Shown here piece after piece: positions 22,243 through 31,536 of a DNA stretch of 32,369 bases. The stretch covers positions 1 to 32,369 of the forward strand of contig JAFDYG010000220.1 of assembly GCA_018267545.1 (NCBI GenBank), given 5' to 3'. This DNA comes from Bacteroidota bacterium (GTDB lineage Bacteria > Bacteroidota > Bacteroidia > Chitinophagales > Chitinophagaceae). The notes beneath the pieces were generated by a model. That model was not told where the DNA came from and made no database searches. It worked only from the letters and a program-made list of their open reading frames with translations. Every line of letters starts with the position of its first letter. Position 1 is the stretch's first letter. Both the position numbers and the translations under genes were made by a program.

Positions 22243-22887
22243 ATGAGAGTAAAAGTATGCGGCATGACCGAGCTCGACCAGGTCAAACAATTGGACGCCA
22301 TGGGTGCGGACTTTGCGGGCTTTATCTTCTATCCGAAGTCTCCCCGTTATGTGGTGCGTCACCTGGCGGGTGAACAATTGAAGAAAGCGAAGCTTCGGCT
22401 GGGGAAGGTCGGCGTATTTGTCAACGCGACCTATGACGAGGTGATGAAGCAGGTCGATGCCTATGGGCTGGACATGGTGCAGCTCCATGGGGATGAGACG
22501 CCGAGGTTCTGCGAACAGCTCTCCAACTATATCACGGTTATCAAAGTATTTCGGATGGGTGAAAACGATCCCATCGACTGGCTGATCCGGCCTTACCAGG
22601 ACTTTTGCGATATGTTTTTGTTCGATACCGAGGGCGTGGGTTATGGCGGCACGGGGAAGAAGTTCAACTGGGATACGCTAAAGCCTTCTCATATCGATAA
22701 GCTGTATTTTTTGAGCGGGGGTATCGAGCTGTCGGATGCAGACAGGTTGAAGGCTTTTTCGAAGGAGCCGGTAGCCCGCAAGCTCTTTGCGATCGACGTC
22801 AATAGTAAATTCGAGACGAGTCCGGGGGTAAAGGACCTGAAGAAAGTCAGGGCTTTGCTGGATTCGGTAAAATCTCCCAATGCGTAA
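22243..22887 (+). CDS. trpF: Phosphoribosylanthranilate isomerase
   Basis: 214 residues, TIM barrel. Catalytic Cys6 in [12 protein letters not shown], the [12 protein letters not shown] segment, VQLHGDET, and the catalytic Asp in [20 protein letters not shown]. It performs an Amadori rearrangement like that of HisA, which is encoded about 2.6 kb downstream in the same apparent operon. It precedes trpB by 11 bp. Confidence 0.96.
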   Translation: MRVKVCGMTELDQVKQLDAMGADFAGFIFYPKSPRYVVRHLAGEQLKKAKLRLGKVGVFVNATYDEVMKQVDAYGLDMVQLHGDETPRFCEQLSNYITVIKVFRMGENDPIDWLIRPYQDFCDMFLFDTEGVGYGGTGKKFNWDTLKPSHIDKLYFLSGGIELSDADRLKAFSKEPVARKLFAIDVNSKFETSPGVKDLKKVRALLDSVKSPNA

Positions 22888-22898
22888 ATAAAAAATTT

Positions 22899-24095
22899 AT
22901 GGCGACTTATCAATCCCCGGACGAGCGGGGCTATTATGGAAAATTCGGCGGGGCTTTTATCCCCGAGATGCTATATCCCAATGTGGAAGAATTGCGCACA
23001 AGGTACCTGGAGATCATGCACGAGGCGTCTTTCCAGAAGGAATTTCAAGGTTTGCTGAAGGACTATGTGGGGCGGCCTTCGCCGTTGTACCTGGCGAAGC
23101 GGCTCAGCGCAAAGTACAATACCGAGATCTTTTTGAAAAGAGAAGATTTGAATCACACGGGTGCGCACAAGATCAACAATACGATCGGTCAGATTCTGCT
23201 GGCGCAGCGTTTAGGCAAGCGAAGGATCATCGCCGAGACAGGAGCTGGTCAGCATGGTGTGGCGACGGCGACCGTCTGCGCCTTGAAAGGGATCGAGTGC
23301 ATCGTATATATGGGGGAGAAGGATATCGAGCGGCAGGCGCCGAACGTGGCCCGGATGAAGATGCTGGGCGCCAAGGTGGTGCCGGCTACGAGCGGCAGCA
23401 AGACGCTAAAGGATGCTACCAACGAAGCGATCCGGGACTGGATCAACAACCCGGTGGACACGCATTATATTATCGGGAGTGTGGTGGGACCGCACCCTTA
23501 TCCGGATATGGTGGCCAGGTTTCAGAGCGTAATCAGCGAAGAGATTCGTCAGCAGCTAAAGGAAAAGACGGGCAGCGAGCTGCCAACCCACGTGATCGCC
23601 TGTGTCGGCGGCGGCAGCAATGCGGCCGGGACTTTTTATCACTTTCTGGACGAAGGAGAAGTAGAGCTGATCGCGGTCGAAGCGGCGGGACATGGCGTGC
23701 ACAGCGGGCATAGCGCCGCCACCACGCAGCTGGGCAAGCCCGGTGTGCTGCATGGAAGCCGCAGCTATGTGATGCAGACCGAGGATGGGCAGGTGGTGGA
23801 GCCGCATAGCATCTCTGCCGGCCTGGACTATCCGGGGATCGGACCCTTGCACGCGCATTTGTTCGACAGCGGGAGAGGGACGTTTTTGAGCGCAACCGAT
23901 GATGAGGCTGTTGCGGCTGCTTTCCAGCTGACTCGCCTGGAGGGGATCATTCCGGCTTTGGAATCTGCACATGCTTTGGTCGCGTTGGACCAGCTGGAGC
24001 TAAACGAGAAAGATACGGTCGTGCTTTGTTTGAGCGGAAGGGGGGACAAGGATATGGCTACTTATATGAAGGCGATGGAGGAACAAACTTTTTAA
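22899..24095 (+). CDS. trpB: Tryptophan synthase beta chain
   Basis: 398 residues. PLP enzyme that joins indole and serine. The Schiff-base lysine is K91 in HTGAHKINN; the phosphate-binding loop is [24 protein letters not shown] at the N-terminus and [13 protein letters not shown] are typical of the standard TrpB1 class. The trpA ATG lies 2 bp after the stop, fitting the need for equal alpha and beta subunits. Confidence 0.97.
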   Translation: MATYQSPDERGYYGKFGGAFIPEMLYPNVEELRTRYLEIMHEASFQKEFQGLLKDYVGRPSPLYLAKRLSAKYNTEIFLKREDLNHTGAHKINNTIGQILLAQRLGKRRIIAETGAGQHGVATATVCALKGIECIVYMGEKDIERQAPNVARMKMLGAKVVPATSGSKTLKDATNEAIRDWINNPVDTHYIIGSVVGPHPYPDMVARFQSVISEEIRQQLKEKTGSELPTHVIACVGGGSNAAGTFYHFLDEGEVELIAVEAAGHGVHSGHSAATTQLGKPGVLHGSRSYVMQTEDGQVVEPHSISAGLDYPGIGPLHAHLFDSGRGTFLSATDDEAVAAAFQLTRLEGIIPALESAHALVALDQLELNEKDTVVLCLSGRGDKDMATYMKAMEEQTF

Positions 24096-24097
24096 TC

Positions 24098-24868
24098 ATG
24101 AGCAGAATAGCTGAACTTTTTAAACAAAAGAATAAGCGGGTATTGAATGTCTATTGTACGGCCGGTTTTCCCAAGCTGGACAGCACGATGGAAGTATTGA
24201 AGGCCTTGCAGGAGAGCGGAGCGGATCTGATCGAGCTGGGGATGCCTTATAGCGACCCGCTGGCGGATGGGCCTGTGATCCAGGCCAGCAGCACCAGGGC
24301 GCTGGAGAATGGGATGACGATGTCGACGTTGTTCAAGCAATTGAAGGAGCTGCGTCCGGCGGTGAAGACACCGGTGCTGCTGATGGGATATATGAACCCG
24401 GTGCTGCAATATGGTTTCGAGCGGTTTTGTGAATCGGCGGCTGGGGTTGGTGTGGATGGATTGATTTTGCCCGATCTGCCGATTTACGAATTCGAGACGG
24501 AGTATGGTCCCGTGATGCGGCGGTATGGATTGGATTTTGTGTTTTTGGTGACGCCGGAGACTTCGGAGGAGCGCGTGCGCAGGGTGGACGCGTTGAGCAC
24601 AGGCTTTTTGTATGCGGTATCTTCTTCTTCGACGACGGGTAAAGACACGAATATGAGCAATCAGCAGGGGTATTTCGAACGTCTGGAGAAGATGAACCTG
24701 CGCAACCCGGTGCTGGTAGGTTTTGGTATCCGGGACAAGGCTAGCTTCGATGTGGCTTGTCAGCATGCCAATGGCGCGATTATCGGGACGGCCTATATTA
24801 AGGCGCTGGAGAATGGGAAGCCGGTAGCTGCTGCGACAAAGGAATTTTTGGATGGGGTTTTAAAATAG
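24098..24868 (+). CDS. trpA: Tryptophan synthase alpha chain
   Basis: 256 residues from the ATG at 24098; the longer frame into trpB is rejected. It cleaves indole-glycerol phosphate. Catalytic Glu46 and Asp57 are seen in LIELGMPYSDPLADGPVIQ; LLMGYMNPVLQYG and GVDGLILPDLPIYE follow, then FGIRDKASF near the end. Only 4 bp separate it from hisH, so the trp block runs directly into his genes. Confidence 0.97.
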   Translation: MSRIAELFKQKNKRVLNVYCTAGFPKLDSTMEVLKALQESGADLIELGMPYSDPLADGPVIQASSTRALENGMTMSTLFKQLKELRPAVKTPVLLMGYMNPVLQYGFERFCESAAGVGVDGLILPDLPIYEFETEYGPVMRRYGLDFVFLVTPETSEERVRRVDALSTGFLYAVSSSSTTGKDTNMSNQQGYFERLEKMNLRNPVLVGFGIRDKASFDVACQHANGAIIGTAYIKALENGKPVAAATKEFLDGVLK

Positions 24869-24872
24869 GAAT

Positions 24873-25484
24873 ATGGGACTGGCAATCGTAAAATATAATG
24901 CAGGAAATATACAATCGGTTCTGTATGCGCTGGAGCGTATTGGGCGGCAGGCGGTGGTGACGGATGACCCGGCGGTCTTGCGTTCGGCCGATAAGGTGAT
25001 CTTTCCCGGGGTTGGGGAGGCTAGCACGGCGATGGAGTATTTGAGGGCTCGCGGACTGGACGAGCTGATTGTGGGCCTGAAGCAGCCGGTGCTGGGGATT
25101 TGTCTGGGGATGCAATTGATGTGCAGCTATAGTGAAGAGAATGATACGTCGTGTTTGGGGATATTCGAGACTTCTGTTCGGAAATTCGATGGGAGAGGGG
25201 CGGAAGTAGGCGTGGGGGCGGGGTTGAAGGTGCCGCAGATCGGCTGGAATAATGTGTTCGACCTTCGGTCGAAGCTGTTTGATGGAGTACCGGAGAATAG
25301 CTATTGTTATTTTGTGCATGGGTATTATGCGGCATTGAGTGAGGATACGATCGGGAAGACCAAGTATGGACTGACGTATAGTTCGGCGCTGCACAAGGGG
25401 AATTTTTACGGTGTGCAGTTTCATCCTGAGAAGTCGGCCCAGGTTGGGGAGAGGATACTGCAGAATTTTATCGATGGGGTATAG
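24873..25484 (+). CDS. hisH: Imidazole glycerol phosphate synthase, glutaminase subunit
   Basis: 203 residues. Nucleophile Cys77 in GICLGMQLM and the His184/Glu186 pair in VQFHPEKSAQ. NAGNIQSVLYAL and FPGVGEASTAM are typical of HisH rather than TrpG. It supplies ammonia to HisF. It starts 4 bp after trpA, so it is probably transcribed from the trp promoter. A 47-bp gap with an 18-bp palindrome separates it from hisA. Confidence 0.96.
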   Translation: MGLAIVKYNAGNIQSVLYALERIGRQAVVTDDPAVLRSADKVIFPGVGEASTAMEYLRARGLDELIVGLKQPVLGICLGMQLMCSYSEENDTSCLGIFETSVRKFDGRGAEVGVGAGLKVPQIGWNNVFDLRSKLFDGVPENSYCYFVHGYYAALSEDTIGKTKYGLTYSSALHKGNFYGVQFHPEKSAQVGERILQNFIDGV

Positions 25485-25505
25485 TAGTGTTTTTGGAAAA
25501 AAATG

Positions 25506-25523
25506 AATTTGTATATACAAATT
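25506..25523. promoter_or_regulatory. 18-bp perfect palindrome upstream of hisA
   Basis: AATTTGTATATACAAATT is its own reverse complement. It sits in the 47-bp hisH-hisA gap, 8 bp before the hisA ATG, the widest gap within the trpE-hisIE run. A regulator binding site is possible; nothing identifies the protein. Confidence 0.5.
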
Positions 25524-25531
25524 GGATTTGC

Positions 25532-26254
25532 ATGAAAATGGAAGTTATTCCGGCCATAGACATCATAGACGGAAAGTGTGTCAGGCTCACGCAGGGTGAT
25601 TATTCGCAGAAGAAAATTTATAATGAAAACCCGCTGGAAGTGGCGATGGAGTTCGAGGACGCGGGGTTGAAGAGGCTGCACCTGGTGGACCTGGATGGGG
25701 CGAAGGCAGGCGCGGTGAAAAACTGGAAGGTGTTAGAGGTGCTGGCGGCGAAGACGAAAATGGTGATCGACTTTGGCGGGGGAATCAAGACCGCAAAGGA
25801 CGTGGAGATCGTTTTTAATTCGGGCGCGGTGCTGGCAACGGTGGGCAGCATAGCGGTGAAGGACGGTGCGCTGTTTGTGAGCTGGTTGGAATCCTATGGT
25901 GCGGACCGGTTTTTATTGGGGGCGGATGTAAAAAACGAAAAGATTGCGGTGGGGGGATGGCTGGAGACGACGGACCGCTGGGTTTATGATTTTATACAGG
26001 AGTATATCGGGAAGGGCGTGCGGCAGGTATTCTGTACGGATGTGAGCAAGGATGGGCTGCTGCAGGGACCTGCGCTCGATTTATACAAGAATATCGTTGG
26101 GAAATTCCCTGACCTGCACTTTATCGCCAGCGGCGGTGTAAGCGGGATGGATGACGTGCTGAAGCTGGAAGAAGCGGGCTGTAAGGGAGTTATTATCGGT
26201 AAAGCGATCTACGAAGGACGCGTGACACTACAAGAACTATCGAAACTATGCTGA
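25532..26254 (+). CDS. hisA: ProFAR isomerase (5'-ProFAR to PRFAR)
   Basis: 240 residues from the ATG at 25532 ([14 protein letters not shown]); Met3 is an alternative, and the longer in-frame start would include the palindrome. The half-barrel repeats of the family are visible: [36 protein letters not shown], and the second-half [15 protein letters not shown] and [12 protein letters not shown]. Catalytic Asp is in PAIDIIDG (residue 10) and the second in FCTDVSKDG. It overlaps hisF by 7 bp. Confidence 0.96.
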   Translation: MKMEVIPAIDIIDGKCVRLTQGDYSQKKIYNENPLEVAMEFEDAGLKRLHLVDLDGAKAGAVKNWKVLEVLAAKTKMVIDFGGGIKTAKDVEIVFNSGAVLATVGSIAVKDGALFVSWLESYGADRFLLGADVKNEKIAVGGWLETTDRWVYDFIQEYIGKGVRQVFCTDVSKDGLLQGPALDLYKNIVGKFPDLHFIASGGVSGMDDVLKLEEAGCKGVIIGKAIYEGRVTLQELSKLC

Positions 26255-27006
26255 CAAAACGAATCATACCTTGTTTGGATATCAAGGATGGCCGAACGGT
26301 CAAGGGGGTCAACTTCGAGAATATCCGGGATGCGGGCGACCCGGTGGAGCTTGGGGCGCTGTATGCGCAGCAGGGAGCGGATGAATTGGTGTTCCTGGAT
26401 ATTACGGCGACCAATGAGAAGCGTAAGACGTTGCGGGAGCTGGTGAATCGTATTGCGCATCATATCAATATTCCGTTTACGGTGGGCGGGGGGATCAGCA
26501 GCGTCGAGGACGTCAGCCTGCTGTTACAAAATGGAGCCGATAAGATCTCGGTAAATACGTCGGCCTTCAAGCGACCCGAGCTGATCTCGGAGCTGGCGAA
26601 GGAATTCGGCAGCCAGTGTGTGGTGCTTGCGATCGACACGAAGCAGGAAGAGGATGGACAGTGGTATGTATATCTGAATGGCGGGAGGGTAAAGACGGAC
26701 CGTCTTTGTATGAATTGGGCAAGAGAGGGAGTCGACCGGGGGGCGGGAGAGATTCTGCTGACCTCGATGAACAATGATGGAACGAAAAAGGGATTTGCCC
26801 TGGATATAACCAAAGAACTGGCAGGTTCTTTGAGCGTACCGGTCATAGCTTCCGGCGGGGGTGGAACCAAAGAGCACTTTGTCGACGTGTTGGGAGCCGG
26901 GAAGGCAGATGCGGCGCTTGCGGCCAGCATCTTCCATTTTAAGGAAATCGGAATCCCGGAGTTAAAAGAATATTTACAGGAGCATAATATAACTGTTAGA
27001 CTATGA
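26248..27006 (+). CDS. hisF: Imidazole glycerol phosphate synthase, cyclase subunit
   Basis: 252 residues, TIM barrel. Catalytic Asp11 in [16 protein letters not shown] and the second Asp in [21 protein letters not shown] and [15 protein letters not shown] are the phosphate-binding loops. It works with HisH. It overlaps hisA by 7 bp and hisIE by 4 bp. Confidence 0.97.
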   Translation: MLTKRIIPCLDIKDGRTVKGVNFENIRDAGDPVELGALYAQQGADELVFLDITATNEKRKTLRELVNRIAHHINIPFTVGGGISSVEDVSLLLQNGADKISVNTSAFKRPELISELAKEFGSQCVVLAIDTKQEEDGQWYVYLNGGRVKTDRLCMNWAREGVDRGAGEILLTSMNNDGTKKGFALDITKELAGSLSVPVIASGGGGTKEHFVDVLGAGKADAALAASIFHFKEIGIPELKEYLQEHNITVRL

Positions 27007-27611
27007 GTCAATTGTCAGTCAATTTTCAGAAATCGCCGGATGGGCTTGTGCCGGCCATCATACAGGACTCGGACACTTGTAAGGTGCTGATGCTGGGATA
27101 TATGAATAAAGAGGCCCTGGAGCAGACGCAAAAGGAGGGCAAGGTTACTTTCTTCAGCCGGAGCAAGCAGCGGCTCTGGACCAAGGGGGAGGAGAGCGGG
27201 AATTTTCTGCTGGTGAAAGACATTGCGGTCGATTGTGACAACGATACGCTGCTGATCAAGGCCGAGCCGCTGGGACCGGTTTGTCATACGGGAGCCGATA
27301 CCTGCTGGGAGGAAAAGAACCACCGGGAGGATTTTCTAGCCGTCCTGGAAGAGACGATTGCGGAGCGCCGGCTGGAAGCCGACCCGGACAAGTCCTATGT
27401 AGCCAGTCTTTTTAACAAGGGAATCAATAAGATAGCTCAGAAAGTCGGAGAGGAAGCCGTGGAGCTGGTTATCGAGGCCAAGGATCATGATGACAAGCTG
27501 TTCTTGAGTGAGGCGGCAGACCTTTTGTTCCATTATTTAATCCTTCTTAACGCAAAAGGGTATAACTTACAGGACGTAACCAATGTGTTGCGTGAAAGAC
27601 ATAAAAAATAA
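27003..27611 (+). CDS. hisI: Bifunctional PR-AMP cyclohydrolase / PR-ATP pyrophosphatase
   Basis: 202 residues, the fused HisIE form. The HisI part (about 1-100) has [31 protein letters not shown], the metal-binding DCDNDTLL, and [10 protein letters not shown]. The HisE part (about 112-202) has [38 protein letters not shown] and [13 protein letters not shown]. It performs steps two and three. It completes the gene set: hisGDC, B, H, A, F and IE are all present in the window. Confidence 0.96.
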   Translation: MSQLSVNFQKSPDGLVPAIIQDSDTCKVLMLGYMNKEALEQTQKEGKVTFFSRSKQRLWTKGEESGNFLLVKDIAVDCDNDTLLIKAEPLGPVCHTGADTCWEEKNHREDFLAVLEETIAERRLEADPDKSYVASLFNKGINKIAQKVGEEAVELVIEAKDHDDKLFLSEAADLLFHYLILLNAKGYNLQDVTNVLRERHKK

Positions 27612-27618
27612 CGATTAT

Positions 27619-28719
27619 ATGAAGTTGCTTTTTGGTGTATTGCTGGCGCTGCCTGTATTTGGAATGGCGCAGGTCGGTGGAGGTGGTAATGGATTCACCA
27701 TTGCGGGAAATGTAAAAGGGGTGGCGGACAATTCGAAGATATTCTTAACGGATGCGTCCAATCCTACGGATACTCTGGCAGAGACGGTAGTAAAGGGAGG
27801 AGAGTTTAGTCTTAAAGGAAAGATTTCCGAGCCCAATCTGTACGAATTAAATTTCGGCGCTATCAAGAAGAAGGCTCCGTTGTTTATCGGAAGTGATAAG
27901 ATTACCATTACCGGTTCGACCGAGAACCTGAAGGAATTGAAGGTAACTGGTTCGCCTTCGCATGATGACTTCGTAGCCTTCCAGGAAATGTTCAATCCTT
28001 ATTTTGCGAGGATCAACGCGGTGATGACGGTGGCCAATTCGCCGGCGGGGGCTCCCAAGAGGGACTCTTTGTTTCGTGTGTATAAGGGTATTACGGATAC
28101 CATTTTCGTTGCCGTGGATCAATTCATCGAAAAGAGGAAGAGCTCCTATGTCTCGCCCTTTATCCTGGTGGTAGTGAATCAGCTGACTGAGGATGTAACG
28201 GCGCAGGATAAGCGTTTGCATTCGCTGTCGCCCGAAATACAAAAGGGGTATTATGCGCAATATTTGCAGAAGGTCGTCGACGAAGCCAAGATCGGCGCGA
28301 TAGGTACAGAGGCGATCGACTTTACGCAAAACGATACGTCCGGTCACGCGATAACCCTTTCGTCCTTCAAGGGTAAATACGTGCTGGTGGATTTTTGGGC
28401 CAGCTGGTGCGGGCCCTGCCGGATGGAGAATCCGAACGTGGTGAATACGTATCAAAAATTCAAGAGTAAGAACTTTACGGTCCTGGGTGTTTCGCTGGAT
28501 AAGTCGAAGGAACCCTGGATCAAGGCGATCAAGGATGATGGGCTGGCCTGGACGCAGGTGAGCGATTTGAAATACTGGTACAATGAGGCCGCGGCAAAAT
28601 ATCATATCCAAAGTATCCCGCAGAATTTGCTGGTCGACCCGAATGGGAAGATCGTAGGCAGGAATCTCCGGGGACCCGACCTGCAGGCAAAGCTGTGCGA
28701 ACTGCTTGGCTGCAATTAG
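27619..28719 (+). CDS. Exported TlpA/ResA-like thioredoxin with DUF4369 domain
   Basis: 366 residues from ATG 27619; the longer frame overlaps hisIE and is rejected. Signal peptide (about 1-18, LPVFGMAQ), an N-terminal DUF4369-type beta domain (about 25-112), a helical linker, then a thioredoxin-like domain (about 232-366) with the redox motif CGPC at 264-267 (DFWASWCGPCRMENPN) and the cis-Pro region SIPQNLLVD. It probably reduces or oxidises disulfides in the periplasm. It starts 7 bp after hisIE, so it may be read with the trp-his transcript, though it has no evident tie to that pathway. Confidence 0.92.
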   Translation: MKLLFGVLLALPVFGMAQVGGGGNGFTIAGNVKGVADNSKIFLTDASNPTDTLAETVVKGGEFSLKGKISEPNLYELNFGAIKKKAPLFIGSDKITITGSTENLKELKVTGSPSHDDFVAFQEMFNPYFARINAVMTVANSPAGAPKRDSLFRVYKGITDTIFVAVDQFIEKRKSSYVSPFILVVVNQLTEDVTAQDKRLHSLSPEIQKGYYAQYLQKVVDEAKIGAIGTEAIDFTQNDTSGHAITLSSFKGKYVLVDFWASWCGPCRMENPNVVNTYQKFKSKNFTVLGVSLDKSKEPWIKAIKDDGLAWTQVSDLKYWYNEAAAKYHIQSIPQNLLVDPNGKIVGRNLRGPDLQAKLCELLGCN

Positions 28720-28798
28720 GAAAAAGGATACCGCCGTCCGGAAGTTTCATTCCTTTTAGGGCATGTTTTCTGTTTATTTTGCTGGCAACAGCAATTCT

Positions 28799-29551
28799 AT
28801 GAAACAGAATATATACGTTCTTGCCTCTATCCTTTTTATTATTTCAGGCTGCAGACGGCATGTCGATCCTCCGGGCGGTGATCATGGGCCGACGCCGGAT
28901 TCAAAGCTCAGGCTAAATTCCACCAGTGAGTTTATGTATGTCTACGATAGCCAGGGCCGGCTATCCAAATCTCTTTATAGCAATAGCCTGCCGGCGGGGA
29001 TGGAGTATGTCTATACGGACAAAACGATTACGGGCAAGGATGTCGGTACGGATGGGAAGCCATACTTCGATCGTATCGTTTATACTCTCGGTAGCAATGG
29101 ACTGGCAGTAAGTGATAAGTATGTCCTGGGTGATAATTCGACTGCGCAGATAACAAATTATACCTATAACACCGACCGGCAATTGGTAGAAGAGATTGCC
29201 GGTGAAGAGGGGAAAGCGCCAGTCAGCCGGACGGTTTATTACTACAATAAAGGAAATAGGGACAGTCTTAAAACCTTTTCCCTTAAAGACGGCAAGCTAC
29301 TGACGTTTATACGGTTCGAGTACTATACGGATAAGCCTGCTGTATTGACCTACGAAAATAATGGCATCACCTACCTGGGCGCCAGCAATGCGAATCTGCT
29401 GAAAAAATACGTCCAGATCAATCCTGGCGATACAACGACTATGGATATTTCATACGTGCTGGACGCGCAAAACCGTCCTGTAAAGGGACATTTTGTCCAG
29501 AATGGACTTGCCCTTTCGGATGAAATCTATACATATATCGAACTGCCTTAG
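28799..29551 (+). CDS. Hypothetical lipoprotein
   Basis: 250 residues from ATG 28799. A lipoprotein signal ends at Cys18 (FIISGC). After a Pro/Gly-rich spacer the protein has repeated beta-strand turns of the type YVYDSQGRLSKSLYS, ITNYTYNTDRQLVEEI and SYVLDAQNRPVKGHF, resembling YD/RHS-like short repeats common in surface proteins of Bacteroidota. No enzyme motif is recognised. Its stop overlaps that of the convergent next gene by 3 bp (29549-29551 against 29548-29550). Confidence 0.82.
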   Translation: MKQNIYVLASILFIISGCRRHVDPPGGDHGPTPDSKLRLNSTSEFMYVYDSQGRLSKSLYSNSLPAGMEYVYTDKTITGKDVGTDGKPYFDRIVYTLGSNGLAVSDKYVLGDNSTAQITNYTYNTDRQLVEEIAGEEGKAPVSRTVYYYNKGNRDSLKTFSLKDGKLLTFIRFEYYTDKPAVLTYENNGITYLGASNANLLKKYVQINPGDTTTMDISYVLDAQNRPVKGHFVQNGLALSDEIYTYIELP

Positions 29552-30660
29552 TTGATATCCTTCCCTTGCTGCAGCATCGGCACCATCTTTTCGATATTGG
29601 CCTTGTTGACGGGGTCGGGAACCTGCGCCTGCGCTTTCTTCAGGTAATCCAGCGCTTTTTTGTAGTCGCCGGTGGCGGAGTAGCCGCGAGCCATGCCCAT
29701 ATTAGTCGTGAACTCGTTGGGGTGGCGGTCATAGTTCAGCTTAAAGGCGTCGAAGGCTTCTTTGGATTTCTTTTGTTGTAACAGCTGCCGGGCGTATTGG
29801 TGTATTTCCCCGATTTTTCCAAGCGGCAGTGCTTCCTTCATGACCCCGTCGGCTTCTTCTTTCCGGTTGAGCAGGGTAAGAATCTGGGCCTTGGTTGAGA
29901 GAGTCTGGAAATTTTTATCGCCAAGCACGTTGGGGTTCGTAGCGGTATCAGCCCAGGCCAGGGCTTCCTGGAGGTTGGTATTGCGCTGGGCGCAGAACTG
30001 GGCGGCCTGCATCCAGGCATTCCAGTTGAACCCCTTGTTGCTACGGAGCTCGCGGCGATAAGAGGCTATCTGATCCTTGACGTAGTCTACTTCGATTTTG
30101 AAGGGAATGCTGAGCTTTTCCCACTCGAGGGCGACGGTGGCGGAATTTTCTTTCTGGTCCATGAATTCGTATTTCAGCCATTCTACCCCTTTATCCATCG
30201 CGACGGGTTTTACTTTTACGCGCAGTGCATCTTCCTTGGGGTCGTAATAAAAGCTGCCCCAGGAAGTATAGTTATGTGAGAAGATGAGGGTGCATTCGGA
30301 GGGGCCGTAGGCGATGAAGAAACCGTATTTGCCTGCGGGAAGCGATTGCCCCTCGATGGTGACGTCGTTTGCGAAATCGAAGATGGTGTTCTCGTTTGCT
30401 CCTGCGCGCCAGGGTGCGGCTTTGGTGGTGCCGAAGCCCTGGTCGGAGAAGCCTTCCGGGACGAGCTGTCCCCAGATCTTTCCTTCACGGCCTTTGACGG
30501 CGGGACGATCGTAGCTGATGGTAATATCGGTTAGGCCTATGCGCTCGGTAACGGCGGCGTGCTTGTTGCCTCCACTGGGTAGGGAAGTGAGCTGGGCATG
30601 AGTAGCAGCGGTTGTGAAGAGCAGGGCCAGCAAGATGCCGGCAGCAGGAGCGTTTCTCAT
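29548..30660 (-). CDS. Secreted DUF2911 protein with C-terminal TPR
   Basis: 370 residues. Signal peptide (about 1-22, ending THAQ), a DUF2911 domain (about 30-175: ITISYDRPAVKGREGKIWGQL, then WRAGANENTIFDFANDVTIEG and AGKYGFFIAYGPSECTLIFS), and a helical C-terminal half with TPR-like units (about 225-360, e.g. NMGMARGYSATGDYKKALDYL). The DUF2911 function is unknown; the protein is probably periplasmic. It lies 89 bp downstream of pdxJ on the same strand. Confidence 0.9.
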   Translation of the reverse strand: MRNAPAAGILLALLFTTAATHAQLTSLPSGGNKHAAVTERIGLTDITISYDRPAVKGREGKIWGQLVPEGFSDQGFGTTKAAPWRAGANENTIFDFANDVTIEGQSLPAGKYGFFIAYGPSECTLIFSHNYTSWGSFYYDPKEDALRVKVKPVAMDKGVEWLKYEFMDQKENSATVALEWEKLSIPFKIEVDYVKDQIASYRRELRSNKGFNWNAWMQAAQFCAQRNTNLQEALAWADTATNPNVLGDKNFQTLSTKAQILTLLNRKEEADGVMKEALPLGKIGEIHQYARQLLQQKKSKEAFDAFKLNYDRHPNEFTTNMGMARGYSATGDYKKALDYLKKAQAQVPDPVNKANIEKMVPMLQQGKDIN

Positions 30661-30749
30661 ACTGGAGTTTTTAGCGGTTAATGATGTTATTAAATATACG
30701 CTCTTGCTCCGCAGGCGGGGAAATTTTTACACCGATGGTCAAGATTTGG

Positions 30750-31466
30750 CTACTGAAGCTGTCGTTTATATAGCTGAATGGTGTTTTCGTAGCCCAGGTA
30801 GAGGGCGTCGGCAATCAGGGCATGACCGATGGAGACTTCGTCCAGGCCGGGTATGTTTGCGGCAAAATACTGGAGGTTTTGGAGGTCGAGGTCGTGGCCC
30901 GCGTTGAGGCCAAGGCCGAGCTGGGTGGCACGCTGCGCAGCGGTGCGGTAGGGAGCGATGGCTTTTTCGCGGTCGGTGTGGTAACCATGCGCGTAGGCTT
31001 CGGTATAAAGCTCTACCCGGTCGGTTCCGGTTTCGGCGGCTCCTTCGATCATGGCTATGACGGGGTCGACAAAGATGGAGACGCGGATGCCCGCCTTTTT
31101 GAATACCCGGATGATATCGGTGAGATAGTCTTTGTGACGGATGGTGTCCCAGCCGTGGTTGGAGGTAATCTGTCCGAGAGCGTCCGGAACCAGGGTGACC
31201 TGGGCCGGGCGGACGTCGAGGACGAGGTCGACGAACTTCTGCTCCTGGGAATTCCCTTCTATATTGAATTCGGTGGTGATGATCTTTTGGATGGCATATA
31301 CGTCGGCGTAGCGGATATGACGTTCGTCCGGGCGGGGATGGACGGTAACGCCGTCGGCGCCGAAGGCTTGTGCGTCGATGGCGGCTTTTACGACGTCGGG
31401 ATTGTTGCCGCCGCGGCTATTGCGGAGGGTTGCGAATTTGTTGATGTTGACGGAAAGCTTGGTCAT
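30750..31466 (-). CDS. pdxJ: Pyridoxine 5'-phosphate synthase
   Basis: 238 residues from the ATG at 31466; a TTG two codons upstream is possible but unlikely. Last step of the deoxyxylulose-5-phosphate-dependent vitamin B6 pathway, condensing amino-acetone phosphate and DXP. Visible: [76 protein letters not shown] and [13 protein letters not shown]. The standard barrel length is present. An exact TAnnTTTG box ends 3 nt before the ATG. It is divergent from the GntR regulator. Confidence 0.97.
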   Translation of the reverse strand: MTKLSVNINKFATLRNSRGGNNPDVVKAAIDAQAFGADGVTVHPRPDERHIRYADVYAIQKIITTEFNIEGNSQEQKFVDLVLDVRPAQVTLVPDALGQITSNHGWDTIRHKDYLTDIIRVFKKAGIRVSIFVDPVIAMIEGAAETGTDRVELYTEAYAHGYHTDREKAIAPYRTAAQRATQLGLGLNAGHDLDLQNLQYFAANIPGLDEVSIGHALIADALYLGYENTIQLYKRQLQ

Positions 31467-31469
31467 GCC

Positions 31470-31477
31470 CAAAGTTA
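31470..31477 (-). promoter_or_regulatory. Candidate -7 box abutting pdxJ start
   Basis: TAACTTTG on the minus strand fits TAnnTTTG exactly, only 3 nt before the ATG. No TTG is seen at the -33 distance. If used, pdxJ mRNA would be leaderless. Confidence 0.35.
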
Positions 31478-31494
31478 AAAAAAGAAAAAATATG

Positions 31495-31512
31495 TACTGG
31501 TATATACTGGTA
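31495..31512. promoter_or_regulatory. Direct repeat TACTGGTA x2, candidate GntR operator
   Basis: TACTGGTATATACTGGTA: the 8-bp unit occurs twice with a 10-bp period, one helical turn, in the gap between pdxJ and the GntR-type gene. It lies at about the -33 zone of the near -7 box TACTTTTA (31525-31532), 4 nt before the regulator's ATG, so it could serve autoregulation. Confidence 0.45.
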
Positions 31513-31536
31513 CAGTTTTTTTATTACTTTTAGGTC

